DNA from: Flavobacteriales bacterium
Lineage (GTDB): Bacteria; Bacteroidota; Bacteroidia; Flavobacteriales_F; PHOS-HE28
Direction of reading: 5' to 3'
Length of the DNA: 64,000 nucleotides
Assembly (NCBI GenBank): GCA_016710015.1
Contig: JADJLR010000009.1
Location: 62,001-126,000, forward strand
Positions 43,104 to 52,547 of this stretch are shown here, piece after piece. The notes under the pieces are model-generated. The model did no database searches, was not told the DNA's origin, and saw nothing but the letters and a program-made list of their open reading frames with translations. A program made the position numbers and the translations under genes. Positions within the stretch are counted from its first letter, which is position 1. Each line of letters begins with the position of its first letter.

Positions 43104-43568
43104 ATGCGCAAAAAGACAGTCAAACACACCACGCTCCCCGACCCAAAGTTCGGTGACGTGCAAGTGACCAAGTTCGTGAACAACTTGATGTACGACGGCA
43201 AGAAGAGCAAGTCCTTGGACATCTTCTACAATGCCATCGACATCGTTGCTGAAAAGAGCGGCGAGGACGGTCTGGAGACCTTCCGGAAAGCCCTCACGAA
43301 TGTGACCCCACAAGTGGAAGTACGCAGTCGCCGTGTAGGTGGTGCCAACTTCCAGATCCCTCAGGCAGTTCGTGAGGATCGCAAGAAGAGTTTGGCCATG
43401 AAGTGGCTGATCGGGTATGCACGCAACCGCAATGAGCGGAGTATGGCCAACAAACTGGCCAACGAGATCCTGGCCGCTTCGAAAGAGGAAGGCGGAGCGT
43501 TCAAGAAGAAGGAGGAGATCCACAAGATGGCTGAGGCCAACAAGGCATTCAGTCACTTCCGCTTCTGA
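43104..43568 (+). CDS. rpsG: 30S ribosomal protein S7
   Basis: A 154-residue primary 16S binder that organises the 30S head; includes the signature FVNNLMYDGKKSKS and MKWLIGYARNR. It lies 23 bases after rpsL and 26 before fusA. No Shine-Dalgarno sequence is visible before its ATG. Confidence 0.98.
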   Translation: MRKKTVKHTTLPDPKFGDVQVTKFVNNLMYDGKKSKSLDIFYNAIDIVAEKSGEDGLETFRKALTNVTPQVEVRSRRVGGANFQIPQAVREDRKKSLAMKWLIGYARNRNERSMANKLANEILAASKEEGGAFKKKEEIHKMAEANKAFSHFRF

Positions 43569-43594
43569 TCAACGCAGGTTAGAGAACGAGCAAA

Positions 43595-45703
43595 ATGGCC
43601 AAGAGGGACCTCAAATACACGCGCAACATCGGCATCATGGCGCACATCGATGCCGGGAAGACCACCACTTCCGAGCGCATCCTGTACTACACGGGTCTTG
43701 TACACAAGATCGGTGAAGTACACGACGGTGCTGCTACCATGGACTGGATGGCACAGGAGCAGGAGCGTGGCATCACGATCACCTCCGCAGCTACCACCAC
43801 CAGCTGGAAATACCGCGACAATACCTATAAGATCAACCTGATCGATACGCCTGGCCACGTGGACTTTACCGTAGAGGTAGAGCGCAGTTTGCGTGTGTTG
43901 GACGGTGCCGTTGCCTTGTTCTGCGCTGTTGGTGGCGTTGAGCCTCAGAGCGAGACGGTGTGGCGTCAAGCCAACAAGTACAAGGTGCCACGCATCGGAT
44001 TCGTCAACAAGATGGACCGCAGTGGTGCGGACTTTTTCAACGTGGTGAAGCAGATTCGTGAACGTCTTGGTGCGAATCCGGTCCCTTTGCAAGTGCCGAT
44101 CGGTGCGGAAGCCGATTTCAAAGGTGTTGTTGATCTGATCAACAACCGCGGTATGGTTTGGAACGAAGAGGACCAAGGCATGACCTGGAGCGAAGTTCCG
44201 ATCCCGGCCGATCTTGTGGAAACGGTGAAGGAATGGCGCGACAAGCTCATCGAAGCGGTTGCCGAGAGCGACGACCAATTGATGGAGAAGTATTTCGCTG
44301 ATCCGGATAGCTTGACCGAGGAAGAGGTGATGGCAGCGATCCGCAAGAGCGCGATCAACATGAGCATCACACCGATCCTTTGTGGTAGTGCGTTCAAGAA
44401 CAAGGGTGTGCAGACCATGCTTGATGCGGTGATGGCCTACTTGCCTAGCCCAATGGACATTGACGCGGTAACCGGCATCGATCCCCGCACAGACGCTGAG
44501 GTATTGCGTCGCCCCGACCCTGATGAGCCCTTCGCAGGTCTCGCGTTCAAGATCGCCACGGATCCCTTTGTTGGCCGCTTGGCCTTCTTCCGTGCTTACA
44601 GCGGCGTGTTGAACGCTGGGAGCTACGTGCTGAATACCCGGAGCGACAAGAAGGAGCGGATCAGCCGCATCTTCCAGATGCACTCCAACAAACAGAACGC
44701 CGTGGATCAGATCGCAGCGGGAGACATCGGTGCAGCGGTCGGTTTCAAGGACATTCGCACGGGCGATACGCTGTGTGCAGAAGAGCATCCGATCATTCTG
44801 GAAAGCATGAGCTTCCCAGAGCCGGTGATCGGGGTCGCTGTTGAACCGAAGACCCAGGCTGATCTGGACAAGATGGGTGCGGCATTGGCGAAACTCGCCG
44901 AGGAGGATCCGACCTTCAAGGTACACACCGACGAAGAGACCGGCCAGACCGTGATCAGCGGTATGGGCGAACTGCATTTGGAGATCCTCGTGGACCGCAT
45001 GAAGCGCGAGTTCAAGGTGGAGTGCAATCAGGGTGCCCCTCAAGTGAAGTACAAGGAAGCCATCAGCGGCACCGTGGAGCACCGCGAATTGTACAAGAAG
45101 CAGACCGGTGGTCGCGGGAAGTTCGCGGACATCCACGTGCGCATCGAACCACAGACCGATCCTGAGAAAACGGGCTTGGAGTTCATCGACGAGATCAAGG
45201 GTGGATCCATCCCGAAGGAATTCATCGGACCTGTTCAAAAGGGCTTCGAAGGATCCTTGAAGAACGGTGTCTTGGCCGGCTATCCCATGGAGAGCTTGAA
45301 GGTTACCCTGTACGATGGATCGTTCCACAACGTGGATTCCGATGCATTGAGCTTCGAGATCTGCGCGAGAGCGGCCTTCCGTACAGCGATCCCTAAGTGT
45401 AAACCGGTATTGCTCGAACCGATCATGAAGATCGAAGTGATCACACCGGAAGAGAACATGGGCGATATCGTTGGCGACCTCAACCGTCGCCGTGGCACCA
45501 TCGTGGGCATGGAGGATCGTGCAGGCGCGAAAGCCATCAAAGGCACCGTGCCATTGAGCGAGATGTTCGGATATGTGACCTCGTTGCGTACGCTCTCCAG
45601 CGGACGTGCGAGTAGCACCATGGAATTCAGTCATTACGTACCTGCACCCAACAACGTGACCGAAGCCGTTTTGGCCAAGGTGCGTGGAAAGGTTTCAGCA
45701 TAA
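43595..45703 (+). CDS. fusA: Elongation factor G
   Basis: A 702-residue translational GTPase that moves tRNAs and mRNA through the ribosome. G1 AHIDAGKTT, the effector segment GITITSAATT, G3 DTPGHVDF and G4 NKMDRSG are all present, followed by domains II-V. It is the standard length and follows rpsG as in the str operon; tuf is not adjacent. Confidence 0.98.
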   Translation: MAKRDLKYTRNIGIMAHIDAGKTTTSERILYYTGLVHKIGEVHDGAATMDWMAQEQERGITITSAATTTSWKYRDNTYKINLIDTPGHVDFTVEVERSLRVLDGAVALFCAVGGVEPQSETVWRQANKYKVPRIGFVNKMDRSGADFFNVVKQIRERLGANPVPLQVPIGAEADFKGVVDLINNRGMVWNEEDQGMTWSEVPIPADLVETVKEWRDKLIEAVAESDDQLMEKYFADPDSLTEEEVMAAIRKSAINMSITPILCGSAFKNKGVQTMLDAVMAYLPSPMDIDAVTGIDPRTDAEVLRRPDPDEPFAGLAFKIATDPFVGRLAFFRAYSGVLNAGSYVLNTRSDKKERISRIFQMHSNKQNAVDQIAAGDIGAAVGFKDIRTGDTLCAEEHPIILESMSFPEPVIGVAVEPKTQADLDKMGAALAKLAEEDPTFKVHTDEETGQTVISGMGELHLEILVDRMKREFKVECNQGAPQVKYKEAISGTVEHRELYKKQTGGRGKFADIHVRIEPQTDPEKTGLEFIDEIKGGSIPKEFIGPVQKGFEGSLKNGVLAGYPMESLKVTLYDGSFHNVDSDALSFEICARAAFRTAIPKCKPVLLEPIMKIEVITPEENMGDIVGDLNRRRGTIVGMEDRAGAKAIKGTVPLSEMFGYVTSLRTLSSGRASSTMEFSHYVPAPNNVTEAVLAKVRGKVSA

Positions 45704-45718
45704 CCCCGCGAATAAGCG

Positions 45719-46024
45719 ATGACCCAAAAGATCAGGATCAAGCTGCGGTCGTACGATCATAACCTCGTCGACAAGAGCGCCGAGAAGATCGTAAAGACGG
45801 TGAAGAGCACGGGCGCTGTCGTCAGCGGTCCCATTCCACTGCCGACGCATAAGCGCATGTTCACAGTGCTCCGCTCGCCGCACGTCAACAAAACGGCGCG
45901 CGAGCAGTTCCAACTGTGCAGTTACAAACGCATCATGGACATCTACAGCTCGTCTTCCAAGACGATCGATGCCCTGATGAAGCTGGAACTCCCCAGCGGC
46001 GTGGACGTGGAGATCAAGGTCTGA
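45719..46024 (+). CDS. rpsJ: 30S ribosomal protein S10
   Basis: A 101-residue 30S head protein, also the NusE partner in antitermination. Signature KIRIKLRSYDHNLVDKSAEK and PLPTHKRMFTVLRSPHVNK. Starts the S10 section, 15 bases after fusA. Confidence 0.98.
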   Translation: MTQKIRIKLRSYDHNLVDKSAEKIVKTVKSTGAVVSGPIPLPTHKRMFTVLRSPHVNKTAREQFQLCSYKRIMDIYSSSSKTIDALMKLELPSGVDVEIKV

Positions 46025-46043
46025 CCGATAGCACTACAGAGCC

Positions 46044-46661
46044 ATGAGCGGACTAATAGGAAAGAAGATCGGCATGACCAGCCTGTTCGATGCGAACGGG
46101 AGCATGGTCGCATGCACGGTGATCGAGGCGGAGCCCAATGTGGTGAGCCACGTGAAGACCGTGGAGAAGGACGGCTACAAGGCCGTGCAACTCTCGGCCA
46201 TTGAGCGACCCGAGAAGAACACGCCAGCAGCGGCCAAGGGCCACTTCAAGAAGGCGGGTACGACACCTAAGCGCGAGTCGCACGAATTCAAGGAATTCGG
46301 AGAGGATCTGAAACTTGGCGATACCGTGGGTGTGGACCTCTTCATGGAGGGTGGATTCGTGACCGTTACCGGACACAGCAAGGGTAAAGGCTTCCAAGGC
46401 GTTGTGAAGCGTCATGGTTTCAGCGGTGTGGGTGAAGCCACACACGGTCAGCATGACCGTAGCCGTGCCCCCGGTTCACTGGGCGGTAGCTCGTATCCGA
46501 GCCGTGTGTTCAAGGGCCTCCGTATGGCCGGTCGCATGGGTGGGAACAAAGTGACCACGGAGAACTTACGTGTGGTGAAGATCGATGCTGAAAAGAACCT
46601 GTTGTTGCTCAAGGGTACCGTTCCAGGTCCCAAGGGTAGCATCGTGATCATCTGGAAATAA
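46044..46661 (+). CDS. rplC: 50S ribosomal protein L3
   Basis: A 205-residue 23S-binding protein with the peptidyl-transferase loop region (GQHDRSRAPGSLGGSS). Follows rpsJ; the start has GAGCC just upstream rather than a Shine-Dalgarno sequence. Confidence 0.98.
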   Translation: MSGLIGKKIGMTSLFDANGSMVACTVIEAEPNVVSHVKTVEKDGYKAVQLSAIERPEKNTPAAAKGHFKKAGTTPKRESHEFKEFGEDLKLGDTVGVDLFMEGGFVTVTGHSKGKGFQGVVKRHGFSGVGEATHGQHDRSRAPGSLGGSSYPSRVFKGLRMAGRMGGNKVTTENLRVVKIDAEKNLLLLKGTVPGPKGSIVIIWK

Positions 46662-46662
46662 G

Positions 46663-47292
46663 ATGGAACTCGAGATCCACGGAAAGGACGGCAAGTCCAC
46701 CGGCAAAAAGGCCAAACTGAACGACGCGGTGTTCGCGATCGAGCCGAACGACCATGCCATTTGGTTGGACGTGAAGCAACATCTTGCGAACAAACGCCAG
46801 GGTACTTCCAAGACCCTCGAAAAAAGCGAGATGAGCGGCAGCACCAGGAAGTTGCATCGCCAGAAGGGTACTGGTGGTAGCCGTAAAGGTTCCATCAAGA
46901 GCCCACTGTTCAAAGGTGGTGCACGCGTGTTCGGCCCCAAGCCGCGAGACTACCACTTCAAACTGAACAAGAAAGTGAAGGACTTGGCCCGCCGCAGCGC
47001 TTTGACCTACAAGGCGAAGGACGGTACGTTGAAGGTGATCGACACCGTATCGATGTCCGCACCGAAGACCAGTGAATTCGCCGCCCTCCTGAAGGCATTT
47101 GAACTGAGCGCTCGCAAGAGCATCCTCGTTGTGCCGAGCAAGGACGACAACATCGTGCTCAGCGCCCGCAACCTACAGAACACACGTGTGGTGGTGGCCA
47201 GCGAGTTGAATACCTACGACATTATGAACGCCAAGGGTCTGTTGATCGTGAAGGACGCGATCGCACCGTTGGAAACCATCCTTACCAAGTAA
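46663..47292 (+). CDS. rplD: 50S ribosomal protein L4
   Basis: A 209-residue exit-tunnel protein; the extended loop (STRKLHRQKGTGGSRKGSIKSPLFKGGARVFGP region) is present. It starts one base after the rplC stop, so translation is probably coupled. Confidence 0.98.
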   Translation: MELEIHGKDGKSTGKKAKLNDAVFAIEPNDHAIWLDVKQHLANKRQGTSKTLEKSEMSGSTRKLHRQKGTGGSRKGSIKSPLFKGGARVFGPKPRDYHFKLNKKVKDLARRSALTYKAKDGTLKVIDTVSMSAPKTSEFAALLKAFELSARKSILVVPSKDDNIVLSARNLQNTRVVVASELNTYDIMNAKGLLIVKDAIAPLETILTK

Positions 47293-47295
47293 GTC

Positions 47296-47589
47296 ATGAG
47301 CCAAATCCTCATCCGACCGATCGTCACTGAGAAGATGACGGCTCAAGGCGAGAAAGAAGGCCGTTACGGCTTCATGGTCGCCAAAACGAGCAACAAGGTC
47401 CAGATCAAACAGGCCGTGGAAAAGGAGTACAACGTCACGGTGACGGGAGTACGCACCATGATCTGCATTGGCAAGGACCGCACGCGGTACACCAAGAGCG
47501 TCATTCTGAAAGGTCGCACACAGAGCTACAAGAAGGCTATTGTGACCGTGAAGGAAGGCGAGTCGATCGATCTCTACACAAGCATTTGA
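47296..47589 (+). CDS. rplW: 50S ribosomal protein L23
   Basis: A 97-residue protein at the tunnel exit that docks trigger factor and SRP; begins with LIRPIVTEKMTAQ. Three bases separate it from rplD. Confidence 0.97.
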   Translation: MSQILIRPIVTEKMTAQGEKEGRYGFMVAKTSNKVQIKQAVEKEYNVTVTGVRTMICIGKDRTRYTKSVILKGRTQSYKKAIVTVKEGESIDLYTSI

Positions 47590-47608
47590 CCCGGTAGCAG
47601 AACCAGTC

Positions 47609-48448
47609 ATGGGCATACGTAAACTCAATCCGGTAACCCCCGGCACCCGTCACAAGGTGATCACGGACTTCGAAGGCATCACCACGCGTGTGCCGGAGAA
47701 ATCCTTGACAACAGGCACCAACAAGAGTGGTGGCCGTAACCATTCAGGCAAGATGACCATGCGCTACATCGGCGGTGGTCACAAACAGAGCTATCGTGAG
47801 ATCGACCTGAAGCGCGACAAGTATGGCATTCCTGCTGTTGTGAAGACGATCGAGTACGATCCGAACCGGACGGCACGCATCGCCTTGCTGTTCTATGCAG
47901 ATGGTGAGAAGCGGTACATGTTGGCACCGAATGGCTTGAAGGTGGGTCAAGAAGTGCTCAGCGGCCGCAGCGGTGTGGCTCCGGAAGTGGGCAACACGCT
48001 ACCACTCAGCGAGATCCCGCTCGGTACCGTGGTACACAACATCGAATTGCAACCCGGCAAGGGTGGATCCATCGCACGCAGCGCGGGCACCTTCGCACAG
48101 CTAAGCGCCCGTGAAGGGAAGTATGCTACGCTGAAGATGCCGAGCGGCGAATTGCGGATGATATTGGTAGCCTGTTTGGCGACCATCGGCACCGTTGGCA
48201 ACAGCGAGCACATGCTCCAGAAGAGTGGTAAAGCTGGCCGTAGCCGTTGGCAAGGACGTCGTCCACGGACACGTCCGGTGGCCATGAACCCTGTCGATCA
48301 CCCAATGGGTGGTGGCGAGGGTCGTGCATCCGGTGGCCACCCACGGAGCCGCAAGGGCCTCTTGGCGAAGGGCAAGAAGACCCGCGCACCGAAGAACCGC
48401 AGCAATCGTTTCATCCTCGAACGTATCAACGCCAAGAAAGGCGCCTAG
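47609..48448 (+). CDS. rplB: 50S ribosomal protein L2
   Basis: A 279-residue core protein of the large subunit near the peptidyl-transferase centre. Signature NPVDHPMGGGEGRASGGHP holds the conserved His. Slightly longer at the C-terminus than the 273-276 residues common elsewhere. Confidence 0.98.
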   Translation: MGIRKLNPVTPGTRHKVITDFEGITTRVPEKSLTTGTNKSGGRNHSGKMTMRYIGGGHKQSYREIDLKRDKYGIPAVVKTIEYDPNRTARIALLFYADGEKRYMLAPNGLKVGQEVLSGRSGVAPEVGNTLPLSEIPLGTVVHNIELQPGKGGSIARSAGTFAQLSAREGKYATLKMPSGELRMILVACLATIGTVGNSEHMLQKSGKAGRSRWQGRRPRTRPVAMNPVDHPMGGGEGRASGGHPRSRKGLLAKGKKTRAPKNRSNRFILERINAKKGA

Positions 48449-48462
48449 TCCTCGCATAGCTC

Positions 48463-48732
48463 ATGAGCCGTTCACTCAAGAAACCGCCGTACATCCACTA
48501 TAAGCTGAACAAGCGTATAGGTGAGGCACAGACCTCCGGCAAGAAGAACGTGATCAAGACCTGGTCACGTGCAAGTACCATCGCACCTGAATTCGTCGGG
48601 TTGACGATCGCAGTACACAATGGCAACAAGTTCATCCCGGTCTACGTGACCGAGAACATGGTGGGCCACAAGTTGGGCGAATTCGCTCCGACCCGTACCT
48701 ACCGTGGCCACTCTGGTAACAAGAAGAACTAA
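48463..48732 (+). CDS. rpsS: 30S ribosomal protein S19
   Basis: An 89-residue 30S head protein that contacts the A site; signatures SRSLKKPPYIHYKLNKR and NMVGHKLGEFAPTRTYRGH. Confidence 0.98.
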   Translation: MSRSLKKPPYIHYKLNKRIGEAQTSGKKNVIKTWSRASTIAPEFVGLTIAVHNGNKFIPVYVTENMVGHKLGEFAPTRTYRGHSGNKKN

Positions 48733-48739
48733 GTAGACC

Positions 48740-49141
48740 ATGGGAGCTCGTAAGAAAATAGCAGCAGACGCGCGGAAGGAGGCCATGAAGACGGTGGCCA
48801 TCGCACAACTCCGCAACGTACCCACCAGCCCGCGTCGCATGCGTCAGGTGGCCGATCTGATCCGTGGTGTGGAAGTGGAGAAGGCGTTGGGTATCCTGCG
48901 TTTCAGCACACGCCACAGCAGCCGCGATCTGGAGAAACTCCTAGTGAGCGCGATGCACAACTGGTCCGCTAAGAACGAAGGCGCACGTGCCGAGGAAGCA
49001 GGACTGGTGGTGAAAAGCATTCAAGTGAACGAGGCACGTGGCCTGAAGCGCATGCTTCCAGCACCGCAAGGCCGCGCCTACCGCATGAAGAAGCGGAGCA
49101 ACCACGTCACCATCATCGTCGATTCCGTGAATCAAGCCTAA
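48740..49141 (+). CDS. rplV: 50S ribosomal protein L22
   Basis: A 133-residue exit-tunnel protein. It has the N-terminal MGARKKIAADARKEA extension usual in this phylum, then VPTSPRRMRQVADLIRG. The beta-hairpin lining the tunnel ends in GRAYRMKKRSNHVTI. Confidence 0.97.
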   Translation: MGARKKIAADARKEAMKTVAIAQLRNVPTSPRRMRQVADLIRGVEVEKALGILRFSTRHSSRDLEKLLVSAMHNWSAKNEGARAEEAGLVVKSIQVNEARGLKRMLPAPQGRAYRMKKRSNHVTIIVDSVNQA

Positions 49142-49158
49142 GTCGAGAACAACCAACC

Positions 49159-49968
49159 ATGGGACAGAAAGTACATCCGATCGGTTACCGCCTAGGCTTC
49201 GTCAAGGGCTGGGACAGCAACTGGTTCGGCGGCAACAAATACGCCGACAAATTGGTGGAGGACGAGCAGATCCGTGCCTATTTGATGGCCCGCCTGAAGA
49301 AGGCGAGTGTCGCCAAGATCGTCATCGAGCGCACCTTGAAGCTGGTGACCGTTACCATCAACACGGCCCGCCCGGGTGTCATTATCGGAAAAGGTGGAGC
49401 CGAAGTGGACAAGTTGCGGGAGGAGCTCAAGAAGCTCACCGGCAAGGACGTTCAGATCAACATCTTCGAGATCAAGCGTCCAGAACTGGATGCTCGTTTG
49501 GTGGCCGATAGCATCGCGCGTCAACTCGAGGGTCGGATCAGCTTCCGTCGCGCCATGAAGATGGCCGTAGCGAGCACCATGCGCATGGGTGCAGAGGGCA
49601 TCAAGCTACAAGTATCGGGTCGTTTGAACGGTGCGGAGATCGCAAGGACAGAGAAGTATCGCGATGGCCGTGTGCCACTGCACACCTTACGCGCCGATAT
49701 CGATTTTGCCATCACTGAAGCGCACACCAAAATGGGACGCATCGGTATCAAGTGCTGGATCATGCGCGGCGAGGTCTATGGAAAGAAGGACTTGAGCCCG
49801 AACCAAGGTCAGGCGAAAGGTGGACCAGGTGGCCCCCGCATGGGTGGCGATCGTCCGGACCGTCGCGGCGGTGATCGTCGTGGTCCAGGTGGAGACCGCC
49901 GTGGAGGCGGACGTGGGGGGGATTTCCGTGGCGGGGATCGTCGCGGTGCTAACACTCGAAACAGCTAA
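49159..49968 (+). CDS. rpsC: 30S ribosomal protein S3 with RGG-rich tail
   Basis: A 269-residue protein at the mRNA entry site with helicase activity; the KH domain (RPGVIIGKGGAEVDKL) is intact. The core ends near residue 215. The last 50 or so residues are Gly/Arg/Asp-rich, with repeated GGDRR units, longer and more regular than the tail of E. coli S3. Such tails bind RNA in other proteins. Confidence 0.97.
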   Translation: MGQKVHPIGYRLGFVKGWDSNWFGGNKYADKLVEDEQIRAYLMARLKKASVAKIVIERTLKLVTVTINTARPGVIIGKGGAEVDKLREELKKLTGKDVQINIFEIKRPELDARLVADSIARQLEGRISFRRAMKMAVASTMRMGAEGIKLQVSGRLNGAEIARTEKYRDGRVPLHTLRADIDFAITEAHTKMGRIGIKCWIMRGEVYGKKDLSPNQGQAKGGPGGPRMGGDRPDRRGGDRRGPGGDRRGGGRGGDFRGGDRRGANTRNS

Positions 49969-49973
49969 GAGCC

Positions 49974-50396
49974 ATGTTGCAACCGAAGCGCAGCAAGCGC
50001 CGCAATATGCACAAGGGCCGAATGAAAGGGCAGGCCCAACGCGGACACCGTGTAGCCCTTGGATCCTTCGGACTGAAGGCCATGGAGAGCGTTTGGCTCA
50101 CCGGTCGTCAGATCGAATCCGCTCGTGTGGCACTTACGCGTTACATGAAGCGTGAAGGCCAAGTGTGGATCAAGGTATTCCCGGACAAGCCAGTGACCAG
50201 CAAACCTGCAGAGGTGCGTATGGGTAAGGGCAAGGGTTCCTTGGACCATTGGGTGGCCGTGTGCCATGCCGGACGGATCATCTTCGAGATCGATGGTGTA
50301 TCAACCGAGATCGCCAAGGAAGCACTGCGCCTTGCGGCACAGAAGCTCCCGATCCCGACCAAGTTCGTGACCCGTGAGGACTACGACGGCCAATAA
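49974..50396 (+). CDS. rplP: 50S ribosomal protein L16
   Basis: A 140-residue protein near the A-site tRNA; signature MLQPKRSKRRNMHKGRMKG and MGKGKGSLDHWVA. Five bases after rpsC. Confidence 0.98.
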   Translation: MLQPKRSKRRNMHKGRMKGQAQRGHRVALGSFGLKAMESVWLTGRQIESARVALTRYMKREGQVWIKVFPDKPVTSKPAEVRMGKGKGSLDHWVAVCHAGRIIFEIDGVSTEIAKEALRLAAQKLPIPTKFVTREDYDGQ

Positions 50397-50405
50397 GAAA
50401 GAGCC

Positions 50406-50618
50406 ATGAAGAAGAAAGGAACCGAATTGAAGGACCTCACGGTCGCCGAATTGAGCGATAAGCTCAATGAGGGGCGTTCGTCGCTTACCAAGCTGCGTTT
50501 CGCACATACCGTGAGCCCGATCGAAAGTCCAGTGCAGCTGCGCTCCAAGCGCAAAGAGGTGGCACGCATCCTCACCGAGTTGCGCAAGCGTGAACTTGTA
50601 AACACGACCAAGAAATGA
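50406..50618 (+). CDS. rpmC: 50S ribosomal protein L29
   Basis: A 70-residue two-helix protein at the tunnel exit, with LRSKRKEVARILTELRKREL. Its stop overlaps the rpsQ ATG (ATGA). Confidence 0.96.
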   Translation: MKKKGTELKDLTVAELSDKLNEGRSSLTKLRFAHTVSPIESPVQLRSKRKEVARILTELRKRELVNTTKK

Positions 50619-50902
50619 GCACCACCCCGAACACACCGGCCACAGCAGTGGATCGGAACCTCCGCAAGGAGCGTATCGGCATCGTCACGAGCGACAAGAT
50701 GAACAAGAGCATCGTGGTGACCGTGGAGCGTCGCATGATGCACCCGAAGTACCGGAAGTTCGTGAAGAAGTCCAGTACGTTCATGGCGCATGATGAGAAA
50801 GGGGAAGCCCATATCGGCGATACCGTTCGCATCAGCGAAACACGCCCCCTCAGCAAATTGAAGCGTTGGCGCGTGGTGGAGATCGTTGAACGTGCCAAGT
50901 AA
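50615..50902 (+). CDS. rpsQ: 30S ribosomal protein S17
   Basis: A 95-residue primary 16S binder. An N-terminal extension of about 12 residues (STTPNTPATAVD) precedes the core, with DKMNKSIVVTVERRMMHPKY. Coupled to rpmC by a four-base overlap. Confidence 0.96.
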   Translation: MSTTPNTPATAVDRNLRKERIGIVTSDKMNKSIVVTVERRMMHPKYRKFVKKSSTFMAHDEKGEAHIGDTVRISETRPLSKLKRWRVVEIVERAK

Positions 50903-50917
50903 TACCGAAAGCAAGCG

Positions 50918-51286
50918 ATGATCCAGCAAGAATCACGGCTCAATGTAGCCGACAACAGCGGAGCCAAGGAGGTGCTTTGCATCCGGGTGCTCGGTGGCAC
51001 AGCACGTCGCTATGCCCGCATCGGCGACACCATCGTGGTGACGATCAAGGCAGCCCTGCCCAATGGAGGTACCAAGAAAGGGACCGTTCACAAGGCCGTG
51101 GTGGTTCGCACGAAGAAGGAGACCCGCCGCAAGGACGGGAGCTATATCCGCTTCGACGACAACGCCGTGGTGCTGCTCGATGCGGCCGGTGAAATGAAAG
51201 GCACGCGCATCTTCGGCCCAGTGGCCAAAGAGCTTCGCGAAAAGAAGTTCATGAAGATCATCTCCCTGGCCCCCGAAGTACTCTGA
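50918..51286 (+). CDS. rplN: 50S ribosomal protein L14
   Basis: A 122-residue protein of the subunit interface; starts MIQQESRLNVADNSGAKEVL. First gene of the spc-like section. Confidence 0.98.
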   Translation: MIQQESRLNVADNSGAKEVLCIRVLGGTARRYARIGDTIVVTIKAALPNGGTKKGTVHKAVVVRTKKETRRKDGSYIRFDDNAVVLLDAAGEMKGTRIFGPVAKELREKKFMKIISLAPEVL

Positions 51287-51289
51287 GCC

Positions 51290-51613
51290 ATGCAGAAGAA
51301 GACACACATCAAGAAAGGCGACCTCGTGAAGGTGCTCGCCGGTGAGGACCGCGCCAAGCAAGGTCGTGTACTCGACGTGGACCGCGACCGTATGCGGGCT
51401 ATCGTTGAGGGCCTCAACATCAATAAGAAACACACCAAGCCTACCACGGCAAACCCGCAAGGGGGCATCGTGGACAAGGAAGGTCCCATCCATCTGAGCA
51501 ACCTGATGCTCATTGATGCGAAGACCGGAACACCGGGTCGTGTTGGTCGAAAGGTCAACAAGGAAGGCGTTCTGGAGCGCTATGTGAAGACCACGAAAAA
51601 GGCAGCCAAGTAA
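51290..51613 (+). CDS. rplX: 50S ribosomal protein L24
   Basis: A 107-residue assembly initiator with a KOW motif (HIKKGDLVKVLAGEDRAKQG). Three bases after rplN. Confidence 0.97.
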   Translation: MQKKTHIKKGDLVKVLAGEDRAKQGRVLDVDRDRMRAIVEGLNINKKHTKPTTANPQGGIVDKEGPIHLSNLMLIDAKTGTPGRVGRKVNKEGVLERYVKTTKKAAK

Positions 51614-51619
51614 GAAGTC

Positions 51620-52180
51620 ATGAGCTACGTACCCCGGCTTCGCGCCAAATACAAGAACGAGTTGGCCCCGAAACTCCAAAAGGAGTTCGGATACACCAGC
51701 TGCATGCAGGTGCCACGCATCAGCAAGATCAGCTTGAACCAAGGTCTCGGAAGTGCCGTTGGCGACAAGAAGATCGTGGAGCATGCTATTGTGGAGATGA
51801 CCAGCATCGCCGGTCAGAAGGCCGTGCAAACGATATCCCGCAAGGACATCAGTAACTTCAAACTGCGGAAGGGCATGCCCATCGGCGCACGGGTGACCTT
51901 GCGCGGTGATCGGATGTTCGAATTCCTCGATCGCTTGATCGCAGTGAGCCTACCACGTACCCGTGACTTCCGCGGCGTTCCAGCCAAGGGCTTCGATGGA
52001 AGGGGCAACTTCACGATGGGTGTGAAAGAGCAGATCATCTTCCCGGAGATCGACATCGACAAGGTGACCAAACTTCAGGGTATGGATATCACGATCGTGA
52101 CCACAGCGAATACCGATGCAGAAGCCAAAGCCTTGTTGACGGCCTTTGGATTCCCATTCGCAGACAAGGACAAGAAATAG
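51620..52180 (+). CDS. rplE: 50S ribosomal protein L5
   Basis: A 186-residue 5S rRNA-binding protein; includes LRKGMPIGARVTLRGDRMFEF and DFRGVPAKGFDGRGNF. Confidence 0.98.
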   Translation: MSYVPRLRAKYKNELAPKLQKEFGYTSCMQVPRISKISLNQGLGSAVGDKKIVEHAIVEMTSIAGQKAVQTISRKDISNFKLRKGMPIGARVTLRGDRMFEFLDRLIAVSLPRTRDFRGVPAKGFDGRGNFTMGVKEQIIFPEIDIDKVTKLQGMDITIVTTANTDAEAKALLTAFGFPFADKDKK

Positions 52181-52217
52181 TAGGGGGTGACGACGAACCC
52201 ACAATAACGATAGAACG

Positions 52218-52487
52218 ATGGCCAAGGAATCAATGAAAGCCCGTGAGCGCAAGCGCGCTAAGATGGTGGAGAAGTACGCCGCCAAACGGGCGAAGCTGAA
52301 AGCCGCTGGGGATTGGGAAGGCTTGCAAAAGCTCCCGGTCAATGGCAGCAAGGTGCGCATGCACAACCGGTGCCAATTGACCGGTCGTCCACGCGGCTAC
52401 ATGCGTTTGTTCGGTATCTCACGTAACGTGTTCCGGAGCATGGCCTTGGAAGGCAAGATCCCCGGTGTCACCAAAGGCAGCTGGTAA
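52218..52487 (+). CDS. rpsN: 30S ribosomal protein S14, zinc-free form
   Basis: An 89-residue long-form S14 with only one Cys (NRCQLTGRPRGYMRLFGISR), so it lacks the zinc-binding CxxC pairs of the short form. It needs no zinc, as is usual in this phylum. Confidence 0.97.
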   Translation: MAKESMKARERKRAKMVEKYAAKRAKLKAAGDWEGLQKLPVNGSKVRMHNRCQLTGRPRGYMRLFGISRNVFRSMALEGKIPGVTKGSW

Positions 52488-52547
52488 GAAAGCAGGGAAA
52501 GGTTCCGGATGGAGTCCGGAAAGACAACCCAACAAAAGATAAAGACC

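Noticed and set aside
43553..45634. A 693-residue open frame antisense to fusA
   Set aside because: fusA is unmistakable on the other strand; the antisense frame has no homologous features.
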